A stretch of DNA of 64,000 bases from Palsa-504 sp963844625 (GTDB lineage: Bacteria > Actinomycetota > Actinomycetes > Streptosporangiales > Streptosporangiaceae), in contig CAWJPF010000001.1 of assembly GCA_963844625.1 (NCBI GenBank), forward strand, positions 186,001-250,000, in the 5' to 3' direction. Under the pieces are notes generated by a model that did not search any database, was not told the DNA's origin, and saw only the letters and a list, made by a program, of their open reading frames with translations. Each line of letters begins with the position of its first letter. Position 1 is the stretch's first letter. This document shows, piece by piece, positions 45,349 to 54,222 of the stretch. The translations under genes were made by a program, and so were the position numbers.

Positions 45349-46316
45349 CGCGCGCTGCGGGCCTGGGTGAACTGCCAGGCGTCGGCGGCCATGGCCCGCA
45401 GGTCCCTGGTCGCGTGCCAGTCGAGCTCGGACTGGATCTTCGCCGATGAGGCCACCAGCACGGCGGGGTCACCGGCCCGGCGCGGGGCCACCTCAACCCC
45501 GATGTCGGCGCCGGTGACCTCGCGGCACACCTCGATCACCTCGCGAACCGAGAAGCCGGCCCCGTTGCCCAGGTTGTAGACGCGGTGTTCGCCAGTCCGG
45601 CAGGCCGCCAGCGCGCGCAGGTGCGCGTCGGCCAGGTCCGCGACGTGGATGTAGTCCCGGACGCAGGTCCCGTCGGGGGTGGGGTAGTCATCGCCGAAGA
45701 TCCGCATCCGGCGGCCGTCGGTCACGCTGGCCAGCACGTTGGGGATGAGGTGGGTCTCCGGGTTGTGCCGCTCGCCGAGCCAGCTCCCGTCGGCGGCCTG
45801 CTGCGCGCCGGCCACGTTGAAGTAGCGCAGGCTGACGGCACCGAACCCGTGCAGCCGGGCGAACTCGGTGAGCGTGGTGTCGACGGCGAGCTTGGACGCG
45901 CCGTACGGGCTGGTCGGGCGGGTGGGATCGGTTTCGGTGATCGGCGTGCGCTCGGGCTCGCCGTACACCGCGGCGGTCGAGGAGAAGACGATCGTGCGGA
46001 CCTGGATCTCGCGCATCGCCTCGAGCAGCGAGATCGTGCCGCCCAGGTTGTTGGACCAGTACTTGGCCGGGTTCGCCACCGACTCGCCGACCAGGGAGCT
46101 GGCCGCGAAGTGCATGACCGCGTCAGCACCGTCGGAAAGCACCTCGGCCGCGCACTCGCGCAGCGTGCCCTTGACGAACGTGGCGCCGGCCGGCACGGCG
46201 TCGGCGAACCCGGTGGACAGGTCGTCAAGCACGGTGACCTCGTGTCCGGCCGCGACCATCTGCGCGGCGACGACACTGCCGATATAGCCGGCCCCGCCGG
46301 TAACGAGCACTCTCAT
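45345..46316 (-). CDS. galE: UDP-glucose 4-epimerase
   Basis: 323 aa from ATG 46316, coupled to galT as TGATG. It interconverts UDP-galactose and UDP-glucose. SDR-type Rossmann site VTGGAGYIGS, catalytic Ser in FSSTAAVYG, Tyr/Lys in SPYGASKLAVD, and RYFNVAGA, ETHLIPNV, and VRDYIHVADLADAH are all typical. Middle gene of galT-galE-galK; its stop overlaps the galK GTG. Confidence 0.96.
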   Translation of the reverse strand: MRVLVTGGAGYIGSVVAAQMVAAGHEVTVLDDLSTGFADAVPAGATFVKGTLRECAAEVLSDGADAVMHFAASSLVGESVANPAKYWSNNLGGTISLLEAMREIQVRTIVFSSTAAVYGEPERTPITETDPTRPTSPYGASKLAVDTTLTEFARLHGFGAVSLRYFNVAGAQQAADGSWLGERHNPETHLIPNVLASVTDGRRMRIFGDDYPTPDGTCVRDYIHVADLADAHLRALAACRTGEHRVYNLGNGAGFSVREVIEVCREVTGADIGVEVAPRRAGDPAVLVASSAKIQSELDWHATRDLRAMAADAWQFTQARSAR

Positions 46317-47383
46317 CAACACGCCTCCCTGAGCCGTTGCGCTGCTTCTTCGGGGACGATGTCGTTAATCCACACGCCCATCCCGGATTCCGTCCCAGCC
46401 AGGTACTTGAGTTTGCCGGCCGCTCGCCGGACCGACAGTACCTGAAGGTGCGCGGCGAACTCGCGTCGTGTGGCCTCGTCCCTGACCGGCGCCTGATGCC
46501 ACGCGGCGATGTACGGCGCGGGCCCGGTGAACAGGGCGTCGAACCGGCGCAGCACGTCCAGGTACAGCGGCCCGAAGGCCTCGCGGGCCGCCTCGCCGGT
46601 GGCGGGCAGGTCGGGCACCCGGACAGCCGGGAAGATCCGTACCTCATACGGCCAGCGCGCCGCCTCGGGCACGAACGCGATCCAGTGCTCGTTGCGGGTC
46701 ACGATCCGCAGGCCGGCCCGCAGTTCGGCGGCGACCAGGTCGTCGAACAGGTTGTCCCCGTTGTAACCCCGGGCCTGCGCCACCATCTGCTCGGTGCGGG
46801 GGGTGACGAACGGGAACGCGTAGATCTGCCCGTGCGGATGGTGCAGCGTGACGCCGATTTCCTCGCCCCGGTTCTCGAAGCAGTACACCTGCTCGGTGCC
46901 GGGCAGCGCGCTCAGCACTTCGGTGCGGTCCACCCAGGCTTCGAACACGGTGCGGACCCGCGCCGGGGTGAGCTGGGCGAAGGAGGAGTCGTGATCGGAG
47001 GTGAAGCAGACCACCTCACAGCGTCCGAGCGGCTCACGCAGCGAAGGGAACCTGTTCTCGAACACGACCACGTCGTAACTGTCCGCCGGAATCTCGGTGG
47101 GCCGCCCCGGTCGCGACGGATCGAGCGGGCACTGATCGGCGGGCGGCAGGAACGTCCGGTCCTGGCGGGCCGCGGCGATTACGACCCACTCACCGGCCAG
47201 CGGGTCCCAGCGGATCCCGGATTCCGGCGTCCCGGTAGGCAGCGGCGGCCCGGGCGGCCGCGGCGGGAGAGGGCGCGTGTCGGCTACCTGGGCGCGGCCC
47301 GAACCTGGCGCCTCGTCGAAATAAACGATCTCGCGGCCATCTGCCAGCCGGGCGCTGGATTTCCAGATTGATTGCATGCCCAC
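46316..47383 (-). CDS. galT: Galactose-1-phosphate uridylyltransferase
   Basis: 355 aa from ATG 47383 (or the Met 6 nt later, MQSIWKSS). It swaps UMP between UDP-glucose and galactose-1-phosphate. The active-site HPHGQ is in TLHHPHGQIYAFPF, and ENRFPSL and EHWIAFVPEAARWPYE are typical. First gene of the Leloir operon; its TGA overlaps the galE ATG. A Pro-rich loop at residues 36-52 is somewhat unusual. Confidence 0.95.
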   Translation of the reverse strand: MGMQSIWKSSARLADGREIVYFDEAPGSGRAQVADTRPLPPRPPGPPLPTGTPESGIRWDPLAGEWVVIAAARQDRTFLPPADQCPLDPSRPGRPTEIPADSYDVVVFENRFPSLREPLGRCEVVCFTSDHDSSFAQLTPARVRTVFEAWVDRTEVLSALPGTEQVYCFENRGEEIGVTLHHPHGQIYAFPFVTPRTEQMVAQARGYNGDNLFDDLVAAELRAGLRIVTRNEHWIAFVPEAARWPYEVRIFPAVRVPDLPATGEAAREAFGPLYLDVLRRFDALFTGPAPYIAAWHQAPVRDEATRREFAAHLQVLSVRRAAGKLKYLAGTESGMGVWINDIVPEEAAQRLREAC

Positions 47384-47507
47384 GGGAGCTATACGTTATC
47401 CGACTACACTGGCCAGACAACGCGGCCGGGCGGCGGAACCTCCGGGGGTCTGGCAAGGCAGAACTCCGCCGTTACCGGTACTGATCGGAGGAAGTCGGCG
47501 ATCGCGC

Positions 47508-49034
47508 TTGAGCAAGGTCGTCCTGGAAATCATCGTCGTCCTGGTCATCATGTGCGTCGGGGGGTTCTTCTCGGCGTCCGAGATGGCGCTCGTGTCGCTG
47601 CGCGAAGGCCAGGTCAGGGCGCTGGCCAAGCGGGGCAAGCGCGGCCAGCGGGCGGCGCGGCTGGCGCAGGACCCGAACCGGTTCTTCTCCGCCGTGCAGA
47701 TCGGCGTCACCCTGGCCACGCTGGTCACCGGAGCCTATGGGGCCGATACGCTGGCCGGCGCCCTGAAGTCCTGGCTGATCCGCCAGAATGTGTCACCGGG
47801 CTGGGCGGGCCCCCTCTCCTTCCTCTTGGTGACCATCTGCATCACGTTCTTCAGCCTGATCCTCGGTGAGCTGGCCCCCAAGCGCATCGGGCTGCAGCGC
47901 GCGCCCCGGCTGGCGCTGTTCGCGGCGCCGCTGCTGGACCGGATCGCGGTGCTGGCCCGGCCGGTCGTCTGGCTGCTGACGAAGTCGACCAACCTGGTCG
48001 TCGCCCTGCTCGGCGGCGATCCGCGGGTCGGCCGCCAGGCCATGACCGAGCAGGAAGTACGGGAACTCGTCATCAGCTCCCAGTCGATCAGCCCGGACGA
48101 GCGGCAGATCGTCAGCGAGGTCTTCGACGCCGGGAAAAGGCAGATCCGCGAGGTCCTGGTGCCCCGCACCGAGGTGGTATTCCTGGACGCGGACACGCCG
48201 GTCGCCGAGGCCGCCTCGATCGTCGCCAGCGTCCCGCATTCGCGGCTGCCCGTGTTCCGGGACAGCTACGACAACGTGATCGGTTTCGTGCACGTCCGGG
48301 ACCTGCTCGCGCCGGGCGTAGCCAAGCGCTCGGTGCCGGTCAGCGAGATCACCCGCCCGGTGAAGTTCCTGCCGATCAGCAAGACCGTGCTGTCCGCGCT
48401 GTCTGAGATGCGCCGCGAGCGGGCGCACCTGGCCATCGTGGTCGACGACTACGGGGGTACGGCCGGCATCGTCACCCTGGAGGACCTGGTCGAGGAGCTG
48501 ATCGGGGACATCAGGGACGAATACGACCTGGAGCAGGCCGAGTCGCCCAGGCTGCGGTCCGGCGAGGTCGAGGTCGACGGCCTGCTGAACCTGGACGAGT
48601 TCACCGAGCAGACCGGCGTCGAACTGCCCGAAGGCCCGTACGAGACCGCCGCGGGCTACGTGCTCGCCGCCTTCGGCGACCTGCCGTCCGTCGGCAACAA
48701 CGTCCAGGTCGCGGGCCACACGATCACCGTGACCGAACTCGACGGCCGCCGCATCGCCCGCCTCCGCGTAACCGCCACCCCCGCCACCCCCGCCACCCCC
48801 GCCACTCCTCCCAGCCCCGCCACCCCCGCCACCCCTCCCAGCCCCTCCACCCCCTCCAGCAACCCCAGCCCGCCCAGCAACCCCAGCCCGCCCAGCAACC
48901 CCAGCCCGCCCAGCGATCCCAGCGATCCCAGCAACCCTAGCCCCTCCGTTCCCGCAAGCTCCTCGGTTTCCGCAGGTCAACGCGATCAGGTCCGGCTAGA
49001 CTCGGAGTCCCCCCAGGAAAGCCCCCCTCGATGA
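47508..49034 (+). CDS. CNNM/CorC-type membrane protein with CBS pair
   Basis: About 508 aa from TTG 47508 (SD GGAGGAA 14-20 nt upstream). The DUF21 domain (residues 1-190) has transmembrane helices, VGGFFSASEMALVSLR and LILGELAPKRIGLQ. Two CBS domains (about 205-330) are VPRTEVVFLDADTPVAEAA and HLAIVVDDYGGTAGIVTLEDLVEELIGDI, then the CorC/HlyC C-terminal domain. It is likely a magnesium or divalent-cation efflux/homeostasis protein, often called hemolysin by old annotation. The tail from about residue 420 is Pro/Ser/Thr tandem repeats. Confidence 0.9.
   Translation: MSKVVLEIIVVLVIMCVGGFFSASEMALVSLREGQVRALAKRGKRGQRAARLAQDPNRFFSAVQIGVTLATLVTGAYGADTLAGALKSWLIRQNVSPGWAGPLSFLLVTICITFFSLILGELAPKRIGLQRAPRLALFAAPLLDRIAVLARPVVWLLTKSTNLVVALLGGDPRVGRQAMTEQEVRELVISSQSISPDERQIVSEVFDAGKRQIREVLVPRTEVVFLDADTPVAEAASIVASVPHSRLPVFRDSYDNVIGFVHVRDLLAPGVAKRSVPVSEITRPVKFLPISKTVLSALSEMRRERAHLAIVVDDYGGTAGIVTLEDLVEELIGDIRDEYDLEQAESPRLRSGEVEVDGLLNLDEFTEQTGVELPEGPYETAAGYVLAAFGDLPSVGNNVQVAGHTITVTELDGRRIARLRVTATPATPATPATPPSPATPATPPSPSTPSSNPSPPSNPSPPSNPSPPSDPSDPSNPSPSVPASSSVSAGQRDQVRLDSESPQESPPR
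48776..48950 (+). repeat. Pro/Ser/Thr-coding tandem repeats
   Basis: Repeated ccccgccac and cccagcccgcccagcaa units encode a disordered tail (TPATPAT..., NPSPPSNPSPPS...). They lie within the 3' end of the CNNM gene. Confidence 0.85.
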
Positions 49035-49046
49035 AAGGCGACCAGC

Positions 49047-50609
49047 GTGCCCGGTGGCTTTGACGCCGTCCTCGTGGTTGACTTCGGCGCGCAGTACGCC
49101 CAGCTGATCGCCCGCCGGGTCCGGGAGTGCCACGTCTACTCCGAGATCGTCCCCTCGACGATGCCGGTGGCGGAGATGCTGGCCAAGCGGCCGAAGGCGA
49201 TCATCTTGTCCGGCGGGCCGTCCTCGGTCTACGCCGACGGCGCCCCGCCCGCGCCCCCCGGGCTGTTCGACGCCGGCGTGCCCGTCCTCGGCATCTGCTA
49301 CGGCTTCCAGCTGATGGTGTCCGAACTAGGCGGCACCGTCGAGCACACCGGCGCCGCCGAGTACGGCGCGACCACGCTGGACACCACCGGCGGCGCGCTG
49401 CTCGGCGGGACGCCCGCGCGCCAGCGGGTCTGGATGTCGCACGGCGATACCTGCACCGCGGCCCCGCCCGGCTTCACGGTGACCGCGCAGACGCCCGCGA
49501 CGCCGGTGGCCGCCATCGAGGACCCGGACCGGCGGATGTTCGGCGTCCAGTTCCACCCGGAAGTGCTGCACACCGAGCACGGCCAGCGTCTCCTCAGCCG
49601 CTTCCTGGAGGCGGCCGGCTGTCGCCCGTCCTGGACGATGCTGAACATCGTCGAGGAACAGGTGGCGCTGATCCGCGAGCAGGTCGGCGACGGGCACGCG
49701 ATCTGCGGGCTGTCCGGCGGGGTGGACTCGGCGGTCGCCGCCGCGCTGGTGCAACGCGCCATCGGTGACCGGCTGACCTGTGTGTTCGTCGATCACGGCC
49801 TGCTTCGCCAGGGCGAAGCGGAGCAGGTGGAGCAGGATTTCGTGGCCGCGACCGGGGTCAAGCTCACGGTGGCGAACGAGGCCGAGGCGTTCCTGTCCGC
49901 GCTCGCCGGGGTCACCGACCCGGAGCAGAAACGGAAGATCATCGGCCGCGAGTTCATCCGCGCGTTCGAGCGCGCGGCCCGGGAGATCACGGCCGAGGCC
50001 GGCGAGCACGGCGAGGCGTGCGAGTTCCTGGTGCAGGGCACGCTTTACCCGGACGTGGTGGAGTCCGGCGGCGGCGCCGGCACCGCGAACATCAAGTCGC
50101 ACCACAACGTGGGCGGCCTGCCAGATGACCTGAAGTTCCGCCTGGTGGAGCCGCTGCGCTGGCTGTTCAAGGACGAGGTGCGGCGGGTGGGGGAAGAACT
50201 CGGCCTGCCGCAGGCGATCGTCCGCCGCCAGCCGTTCCCAGGCCCCGGGCTCGGCATCAGGATCATCGGCGAGGTCACCGCCGAGCGCCTGGAGATCCTG
50301 CGCGAGGCGGACGCCATCGTGCGCGAGGAGATGTCCGCCGCCGGGCTCGACGCCCTGGTCTGGCAGTGCCCGGTGGTGCTGCTCGCCGACGTGCGTTCCG
50401 TGGGCGTGCAGGGCGACGGCCGCAGCTACGGTCACCCGCTGGTGCTCCGCCCGGTCACCAGCGAGGACGCCATGACGGCGGACTGGGCCCGCCTCCCCGA
50501 CGACGTGCTGGCCCGTATTTCCACCCGTGTCACCAACGAGGTACGCCAGATAAACCGGGTGGTACTGGACGTCACCAGCAAACCGCCCGGCACCATTGAA
50601 TGGGAATAA
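49047..50609 (+). CDS. guaA: GMP synthase (glutamine-hydrolysing)
   Basis: 520 aa from GTG 49047. It converts XMP to GMP. The class I amidotransferase half has nucleophile Cys in GICYGFQLM and His/Glu in FGVQFHPEV. The ATP-pyrophosphatase half starts at about residue 215 with SGGVDSAVAA, then VDHGLLRQGE, TLYPDVVES, and the dimerisation domain ending PPGTIEWE. It is single-copy here, 8 kb from guaB and guaB3. No riboswitch is seen. Confidence 0.97.
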   Translation: MPGGFDAVLVVDFGAQYAQLIARRVRECHVYSEIVPSTMPVAEMLAKRPKAIILSGGPSSVYADGAPPAPPGLFDAGVPVLGICYGFQLMVSELGGTVEHTGAAEYGATTLDTTGGALLGGTPARQRVWMSHGDTCTAAPPGFTVTAQTPATPVAAIEDPDRRMFGVQFHPEVLHTEHGQRLLSRFLEAAGCRPSWTMLNIVEEQVALIREQVGDGHAICGLSGGVDSAVAAALVQRAIGDRLTCVFVDHGLLRQGEAEQVEQDFVAATGVKLTVANEAEAFLSALAGVTDPEQKRKIIGREFIRAFERAAREITAEAGEHGEACEFLVQGTLYPDVVESGGGAGTANIKSHHNVGGLPDDLKFRLVEPLRWLFKDEVRRVGEELGLPQAIVRRQPFPGPGLGIRIIGEVTAERLEILREADAIVREEMSAAGLDALVWQCPVVLLADVRSVGVQGDGRSYGHPLVLRPVTSEDAMTADWARLPDDVLARISTRVTNEVRQINRVVLDVTSKPPGTIEWE

Positions 50610-51307
50610 AACCCTTTTTTATACCGAACGGACCCCGCTTCCCGCCCAGGTCAACCGCTTTTGTTTAGCCATTCTTTACCGCCGCGGCCGGCGTAAGCTC
50701 GGCCGTTATGGCAGCCCCGCAGCAAACCTTCAAACTAGCCGTCAGCGTTTTTGCCGCCGTCGTTTTCTCCGCGCTTATCACTTTTGTCGCCACGCGTCAT
50801 CTCGACTAGGACGCGGCCCGCCAGGCCCGTGCCACCCAGCATGCGCAGGTAGTCAGGCAGCAGTTGAGCCAGCAGGCGCAGGCCGCCGGGCAACTGGAGA
50901 AAGCGGCTAACGCGCTCTACCAGTCCACCGCGAGCGTCTATCACTATCCGCTGAAACGCGCCGAACAGACCCGGCGACACCTGGCCGGTATGCTCCGCGC
51001 TTGACTCGCGGCTCGGCGACTTCACCGCCACCACCGCGACGTTCGACACGGACAACTTCGACCTCGCGGACGCCACCGCCAACCCCCTGACCACGCAGTT
51101 CAGTCACTACTCGATCGGCGCCGTCGAAGCCTCGTCCGCCGCCGGCGCGCAGCGGCAGTGGACCTCGATGGTGACCGCCTACCTGGCCCTGATCAAGCGC
51201 TGCGGCCGACTCATGCGGGCTGACACCTCGCGCCAGCCCAGCCCCCAGCCCAGCCACAGCCACAGCCCCAGCCCCAGGCCCCAGCCCCCAGCCCCCAGCC
51301 CCCAGCC
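50610..51307. other. Gap after guaA holding a decayed gene
   Basis: Nearly 700 bp after guaA. Apart from the decayed membrane/coiled-coil gene (50707-51330), it has a T-rich stretch at 50610-50620 and cagccccagc-type tandem repeats at 51235-51310. Nothing else is recognised. Confidence 0.6.
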
Positions 51308-51330
51308 TCAGCTGAGGCTCCGCATGGCCC
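50707..51330 (+). pseudogene. Decayed membrane-anchored coiled-coil protein
   Basis: From ATG 50707 the frame reads MAAPQQTFKLAVSVFAAVV...TRHLD with one membrane helix, then an in-frame TAG at 50806-50808. Translation past the TAG continues sensibly as a Gln/Ala-rich coiled coil (DAARQARATQHAQVVRQQLS...ALYQSTASVYHYPLK) and stops at 51001. A 1-nt frame change there continues DSRLGDFTATTATFDTDNFDLAD...MVTAYLALIKRC. The stop plus frameshift mark a dead gene. I do not recognise the family. Confidence 0.6.
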
Positions 51331-52159
51331 ACAGGTCGGGGAAGGTCGGCTTGCCGACCGTGCTACTGAGGTAGTTGGCGCCAGTCGAGCCGCCGGTGCC
51401 GGACCGGCCGCCGATCGTCCGCTCCACCATCTTCACGTGGTGGTAACGCCATTCCTGCATGCCCTCGTCGAGGTCGACGAGAAGTTCGCAGACCGCGGCC
51501 GCGTCGGTGTCGTCGTCGTAGACCTTCTTCAGTACCTGCTGCATGGCGGCCGAGGCCGCCAGCGGCGCGCGGACGTCCCGGTGGCGGCTCTCTGCCGGTA
51601 CGTCGTAGCCCTGGGCGGCCAGGTAGCAGGCGAAGGAGTCGAACAGGCCGGGCCGCGACATCGCGGCCTCGATGGCTTCCCGCTCCGCGCTGCCCGCGGC
51701 GTACCGGCCCGCCATCATCTCCTCCCGCCGCCCGAGTACGGCCTCGAGCTCGCGGAACTGCGCGGATTCGAAACCGCTTGAGGTGCCGAGCCAGTCGCGG
51801 AACCGGGTGAACTGGGTGGGCGTCATCGTCTCGAGCACGTCGAGCTGCGCCACCAAGATCTTCATGATGGCCAGCGCCCGGTGCAGTGTGCGCATGGCGT
51901 GCGTGGTGGCGCCGGACTCGAGCTCGGACTGCAGCTTGCCGAACTCGTGCAGCAGCTGCTTGAACCACAGCTCGTAGATCTGGTGTATGACGATGAACAG
52001 CATCTCGTCGTGCTCGCCCGACCGCGGCTGCTGGGCCGAGAGCAGCTGATCCAGCCGCAGGTAACCGGAGTAGGTGACCGGCTCAGCCATGCTCGGCTCC
52101 GGCGTCCTGCTCGGCTCCGGCATGCTGGTCGGCTCCGGCGTCCTGCTCGGCTCAGCCAT
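51308..52159 (-). CDS. Tryptophan 2,3-dioxygenase
   Basis: 283 aa from ATG 52159, which overlaps the kynU stop by 8 nt. It opens the indole ring of tryptophan to N-formylkynurenine, a haem enzyme. Conserved FIVIHQIYELWFKQLLHEFGKL with the distal His region, RFRDWLGTSSGFES, and YHHVKMVERTIGGRSGTGGS. Residues 1-23 (MAEPSRTPEPTSMPEPSRT...) come from a 69-bp tandem duplication; the second ATG at 52090 (MAEPVTYSGYL) fits the family start equally well. With KynU it gives anthranilate from tryptophan; a formamidase was not seen here. Confidence 0.93.
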   Translation of the reverse strand: MAEPSRTPEPTSMPEPSRTPEPSMAEPVTYSGYLRLDQLLSAQQPRSGEHDEMLFIVIHQIYELWFKQLLHEFGKLQSELESGATTHAMRTLHRALAIMKILVAQLDVLETMTPTQFTRFRDWLGTSSGFESAQFRELEAVLGRREEMMAGRYAAGSAEREAIEAAMSRPGLFDSFACYLAAQGYDVPAESRHRDVRAPLAASAAMQQVLKKVYDDDTDAAAVCELLVDLDEGMQEWRYHHVKMVERTIGGRSGTGGSTGANYLSSTVGKPTFPDLWAMRSLS

Positions 52160-52180
52160 GCTCGGCTCCGGCGTCCTGCT
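52080..52180 (-). repeat. 69-bp tandem duplication covering the kynU stop/dioxygenase start
   Basis: The 32-bp block ggctcagccatgctcggctc plus ccggcgtcctgct occurs at 52080-52111 and again at 52149-52180, 69 bp apart. Each contains the ATGGCTGAG overlap of kynU stop and dioxygenase start. Smaller gagcaggacgccg units fill the space. Confidence 0.85.
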
Positions 52181-53426
52181 GGGCTCCGGCGTCGGCAGAG
52201 CTGCGCTCGATGATGTCGCGGGCGGCGCCGACCGCGGTCCAGACGTCGGTGAACCGCGTGGTCAGCGGGGGCACCCCGAACCGGCACCGGTCCGGGGTGC
52301 GATAGTCCGTGATGATGTTCGCCTCGGCTAGCTGCGCCACCAGCTGCTCGGCCTGCGGATGGCAGAAGGTGACGTGGCCGCCGCGGCGGCTGGCGTCCCT
52401 GGGCGTGGCCAGGGCGCAGCCCAGCGGCGCGAGCCAGGCGTCGGCCAGCTCGATGAGGTAGCTGGTGAGCTGCGTGCTCTTGGCCCGCATCGGACCGACG
52501 CCCGCCTCGAGCAGCAGCTTGGCGCCCTCTTCAACCGCCGCCGTGCCCAGGATGGACGGCGTCCCGGTCATGAATTTCGCCATGCCGGGCGCCGGGTCGT
52601 ACCTGGGGCCCATGGCGAACTGATCCCGCTGGGAGAACCAGCCCCAGATCGGTTGCCGCAGCACTTCCCGAAGCCGGGCCGAGACGTAACCGAACGCGGG
52701 GGCGCCGGGACCTGCGTTGAGGTACTTGTAGGTGCAGCCGACGGCCAGGTCCACGTCGCAGGAGTCGAGCTCGACCGGCACCGCGCCGACCGAGTGGGAC
52801 AGATCCCACAGCATGAGCGCGCCGGCCTCGTGCGCGATCTCGGTGATGGCCGCCATGTCCGCCAGCGCGCCGCTGCGGTACGCCACGTGGGACAGACTGA
52901 CCAGCGCGATGTCCTCGTCGACCGCGGCGCGTACCGCGTCCGGGCGGACGCCCTCGTCCATGTCGGTGCCGAGCAGCCGGAGTTCCGCGCCGCGCTGGGC
53001 CGCGATGCCCTCGAGGGCGTAGCGGTCAGTGGGGAAGTTGTCCTGGTCGGTGACGATCACGTGCCGGCCCGGGCGCGCCTCGAGCGCCGCCGAGGCCAGC
53101 TTGTACAGGTTGACCGTGGTGTTATCGGTGACCACGACCTGGCCCGGCGCCGCGCCGGTGAGCTCGCCGACCAGATCGCCCGCGCGCCCGGGCAGGTCCA
53201 CCCAGTGATCCCACGACCGGACCAGGCCGGTGCCCCATTCCTCCCGGATGATGTGGTCCAGCCGCCACATCACGGCCCGCGGCAGCGCGCCGAGCGAATT
53301 GCCGTTCAGGTAGATCAGGGACGGGTCGTCGAGCGTGAAGCGCTCGCGGTACTCGGCCAGCGGATCCGCCAGGTCCAGCTCCTCGGCGTACGCCCGCTCC
53401 AAGAACTCCTCGGCCATACCGCTCAC
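52152..53426 (-). CDS. kynU: Kynureninase
   Basis: 424 aa from GTG 53426. It cleaves kynurenine to anthranilate and alanine, PLP-dependent. The N-terminal IYLNGNSLGALPRAV is typical, and the PLP Lys is in GCTYKYLNAGPGAPAF, with DLSHSVGAVPVEL and YRTPDRCRFGVPPL near the active site. Last residues SSADAGAQQDAGAEHG come from the duplicated repeat. It is the first gene of the kynU-dioxygenase pair. Confidence 0.95.
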   Translation of the reverse strand: MSGMAEEFLERAYAEELDLADPLAEYRERFTLDDPSLIYLNGNSLGALPRAVMWRLDHIIREEWGTGLVRSWDHWVDLPGRAGDLVGELTGAAPGQVVVTDNTTVNLYKLASAALEARPGRHVIVTDQDNFPTDRYALEGIAAQRGAELRLLGTDMDEGVRPDAVRAAVDEDIALVSLSHVAYRSGALADMAAITEIAHEAGALMLWDLSHSVGAVPVELDSCDVDLAVGCTYKYLNAGPGAPAFGYVSARLREVLRQPIWGWFSQRDQFAMGPRYDPAPGMAKFMTGTPSILGTAAVEEGAKLLLEAGVGPMRAKSTQLTSYLIELADAWLAPLGCALATPRDASRRGGHVTFCHPQAEQLVAQLAEANIITDYRTPDRCRFGVPPLTTRFTDVWTAVGAARDIIERSSADAGAQQDAGAEHG

Positions 53427-53444
53427 CCTAACTCCGCTGAACCC

Positions 53445-53929
53445 CTAGATGCGGTCGCTTCCCTGGGGATGGGGACCTGGCGTCCCTGCGGCCCAAGCAG
53501 GGCTTCGGCCAGGGTGAGCACGGTCCCCTCCAGCGAGCCGAGGTGGGCGGTGACGTCGCTGCCCGCCGCGTCGACGATCTTCGCGACCGCGGGACCTGGC
53601 CGCCGAGCAGGTCGACCCGCCCGCCGCCGCCGGCCACGGTCCCGGCCAGGCCGTCGAGGGTGCCTTCATCGTCTCGGTGGCCTGCGTCCAGAGCCCGGAC
53701 GTCGCTTCCGCGCTCTGCTCCACCTTGGCCGCGCCCCGGTCGCAGTCTCGCCCAGGTGCTCGGCCAGGCCGTCCAGCCGCGCCGTCATGCCGGGGATCTC
53801 CCGCTCGCGTACCTCCTTCACCAGCCACTCGAGCCCTTCCATGCGCTGGCGGATGTCTTCGAGCGCGTCGGCGTTCGACCGCTGGTCCGCGACATGGTCC
53901 TGGACAGTGCGCGCGAGCAGCTCACGCAT
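53445..53929 (-). pseudogene. Decayed coiled-coil gene (three frames)
   Basis: Starting at ATG 53929 the first frame is MRELLARTVQDHVADQRSNADALEDIRQRMEGLEWLV...LAEHLGETATGA. The sense then moves to a second frame (KVEQSAEATSGLWTQATETM) and a third (AKIVDAAGSDVTAHLGSLEGTVLTLAEALLG). Two or more indels are needed to join them. It resembles actinobacterial coiled-coil proteins of unknown role. It lies between kynU and the groES promoter, with the rest of 53427-54060 empty. Confidence 0.6.
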
Positions 53930-54063
53930 GCGGTCGGTGGCACCCGGCTGATCCAGATGCTCCTTCAGAAGGGGTTGCCCCGGGGACCGGACAACTCTAA
54001 TAGCTTAACGTAATCGACGATGTACGTAGAGTGAAAGAGGTCGATTGAGGCCGGCTGGTTCGT

Positions 54064-54092
54064 TTGACGAGTCCGCCTGCTACCGCTACTGT
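54064..54092 (+). promoter_or_regulatory. Predicted housekeeping promoter of groES
   Basis: TTGACG (54064-54069), a 17-bp spacer, and TACTGT (54087-54092) match the sigma-70-like consensus. The expected start point falls at about 54099, the edge of CIRCE. Confidence 0.6.
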
Positions 54093-54098
54093 TCCGGA

Positions 54099-54125
54099 TT
54101 AGCACTCACTGCTATAGAGTGCTAA
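54099..54125. promoter_or_regulatory. CIRCE operator for HrcA
   Basis: TTAGCACTC (54099-54107), nine bases, GAGTGCTAA (54117-54125): a perfect CIRCE. HrcA binds it to keep groES-groEL low until heat or protein-folding stress. Confidence 0.98.
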
Positions 54126-54222
54126 TGCGACGAGGCAGTCTGATCCCCGCGACGGCAGGCCGCCGCGCTCGCCCTCTCTAGTTAACTCACCATTTAGCCA
54201 TTCCGGAGGGGGAGGTCCGATC

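Noticed and set aside
48776..48950. Repeats in the CNNM gene considered as a CRISPR array
   Set aside because: Units are short and contiguous without unique spacers, and they encode a Pro/Ser tail in frame.
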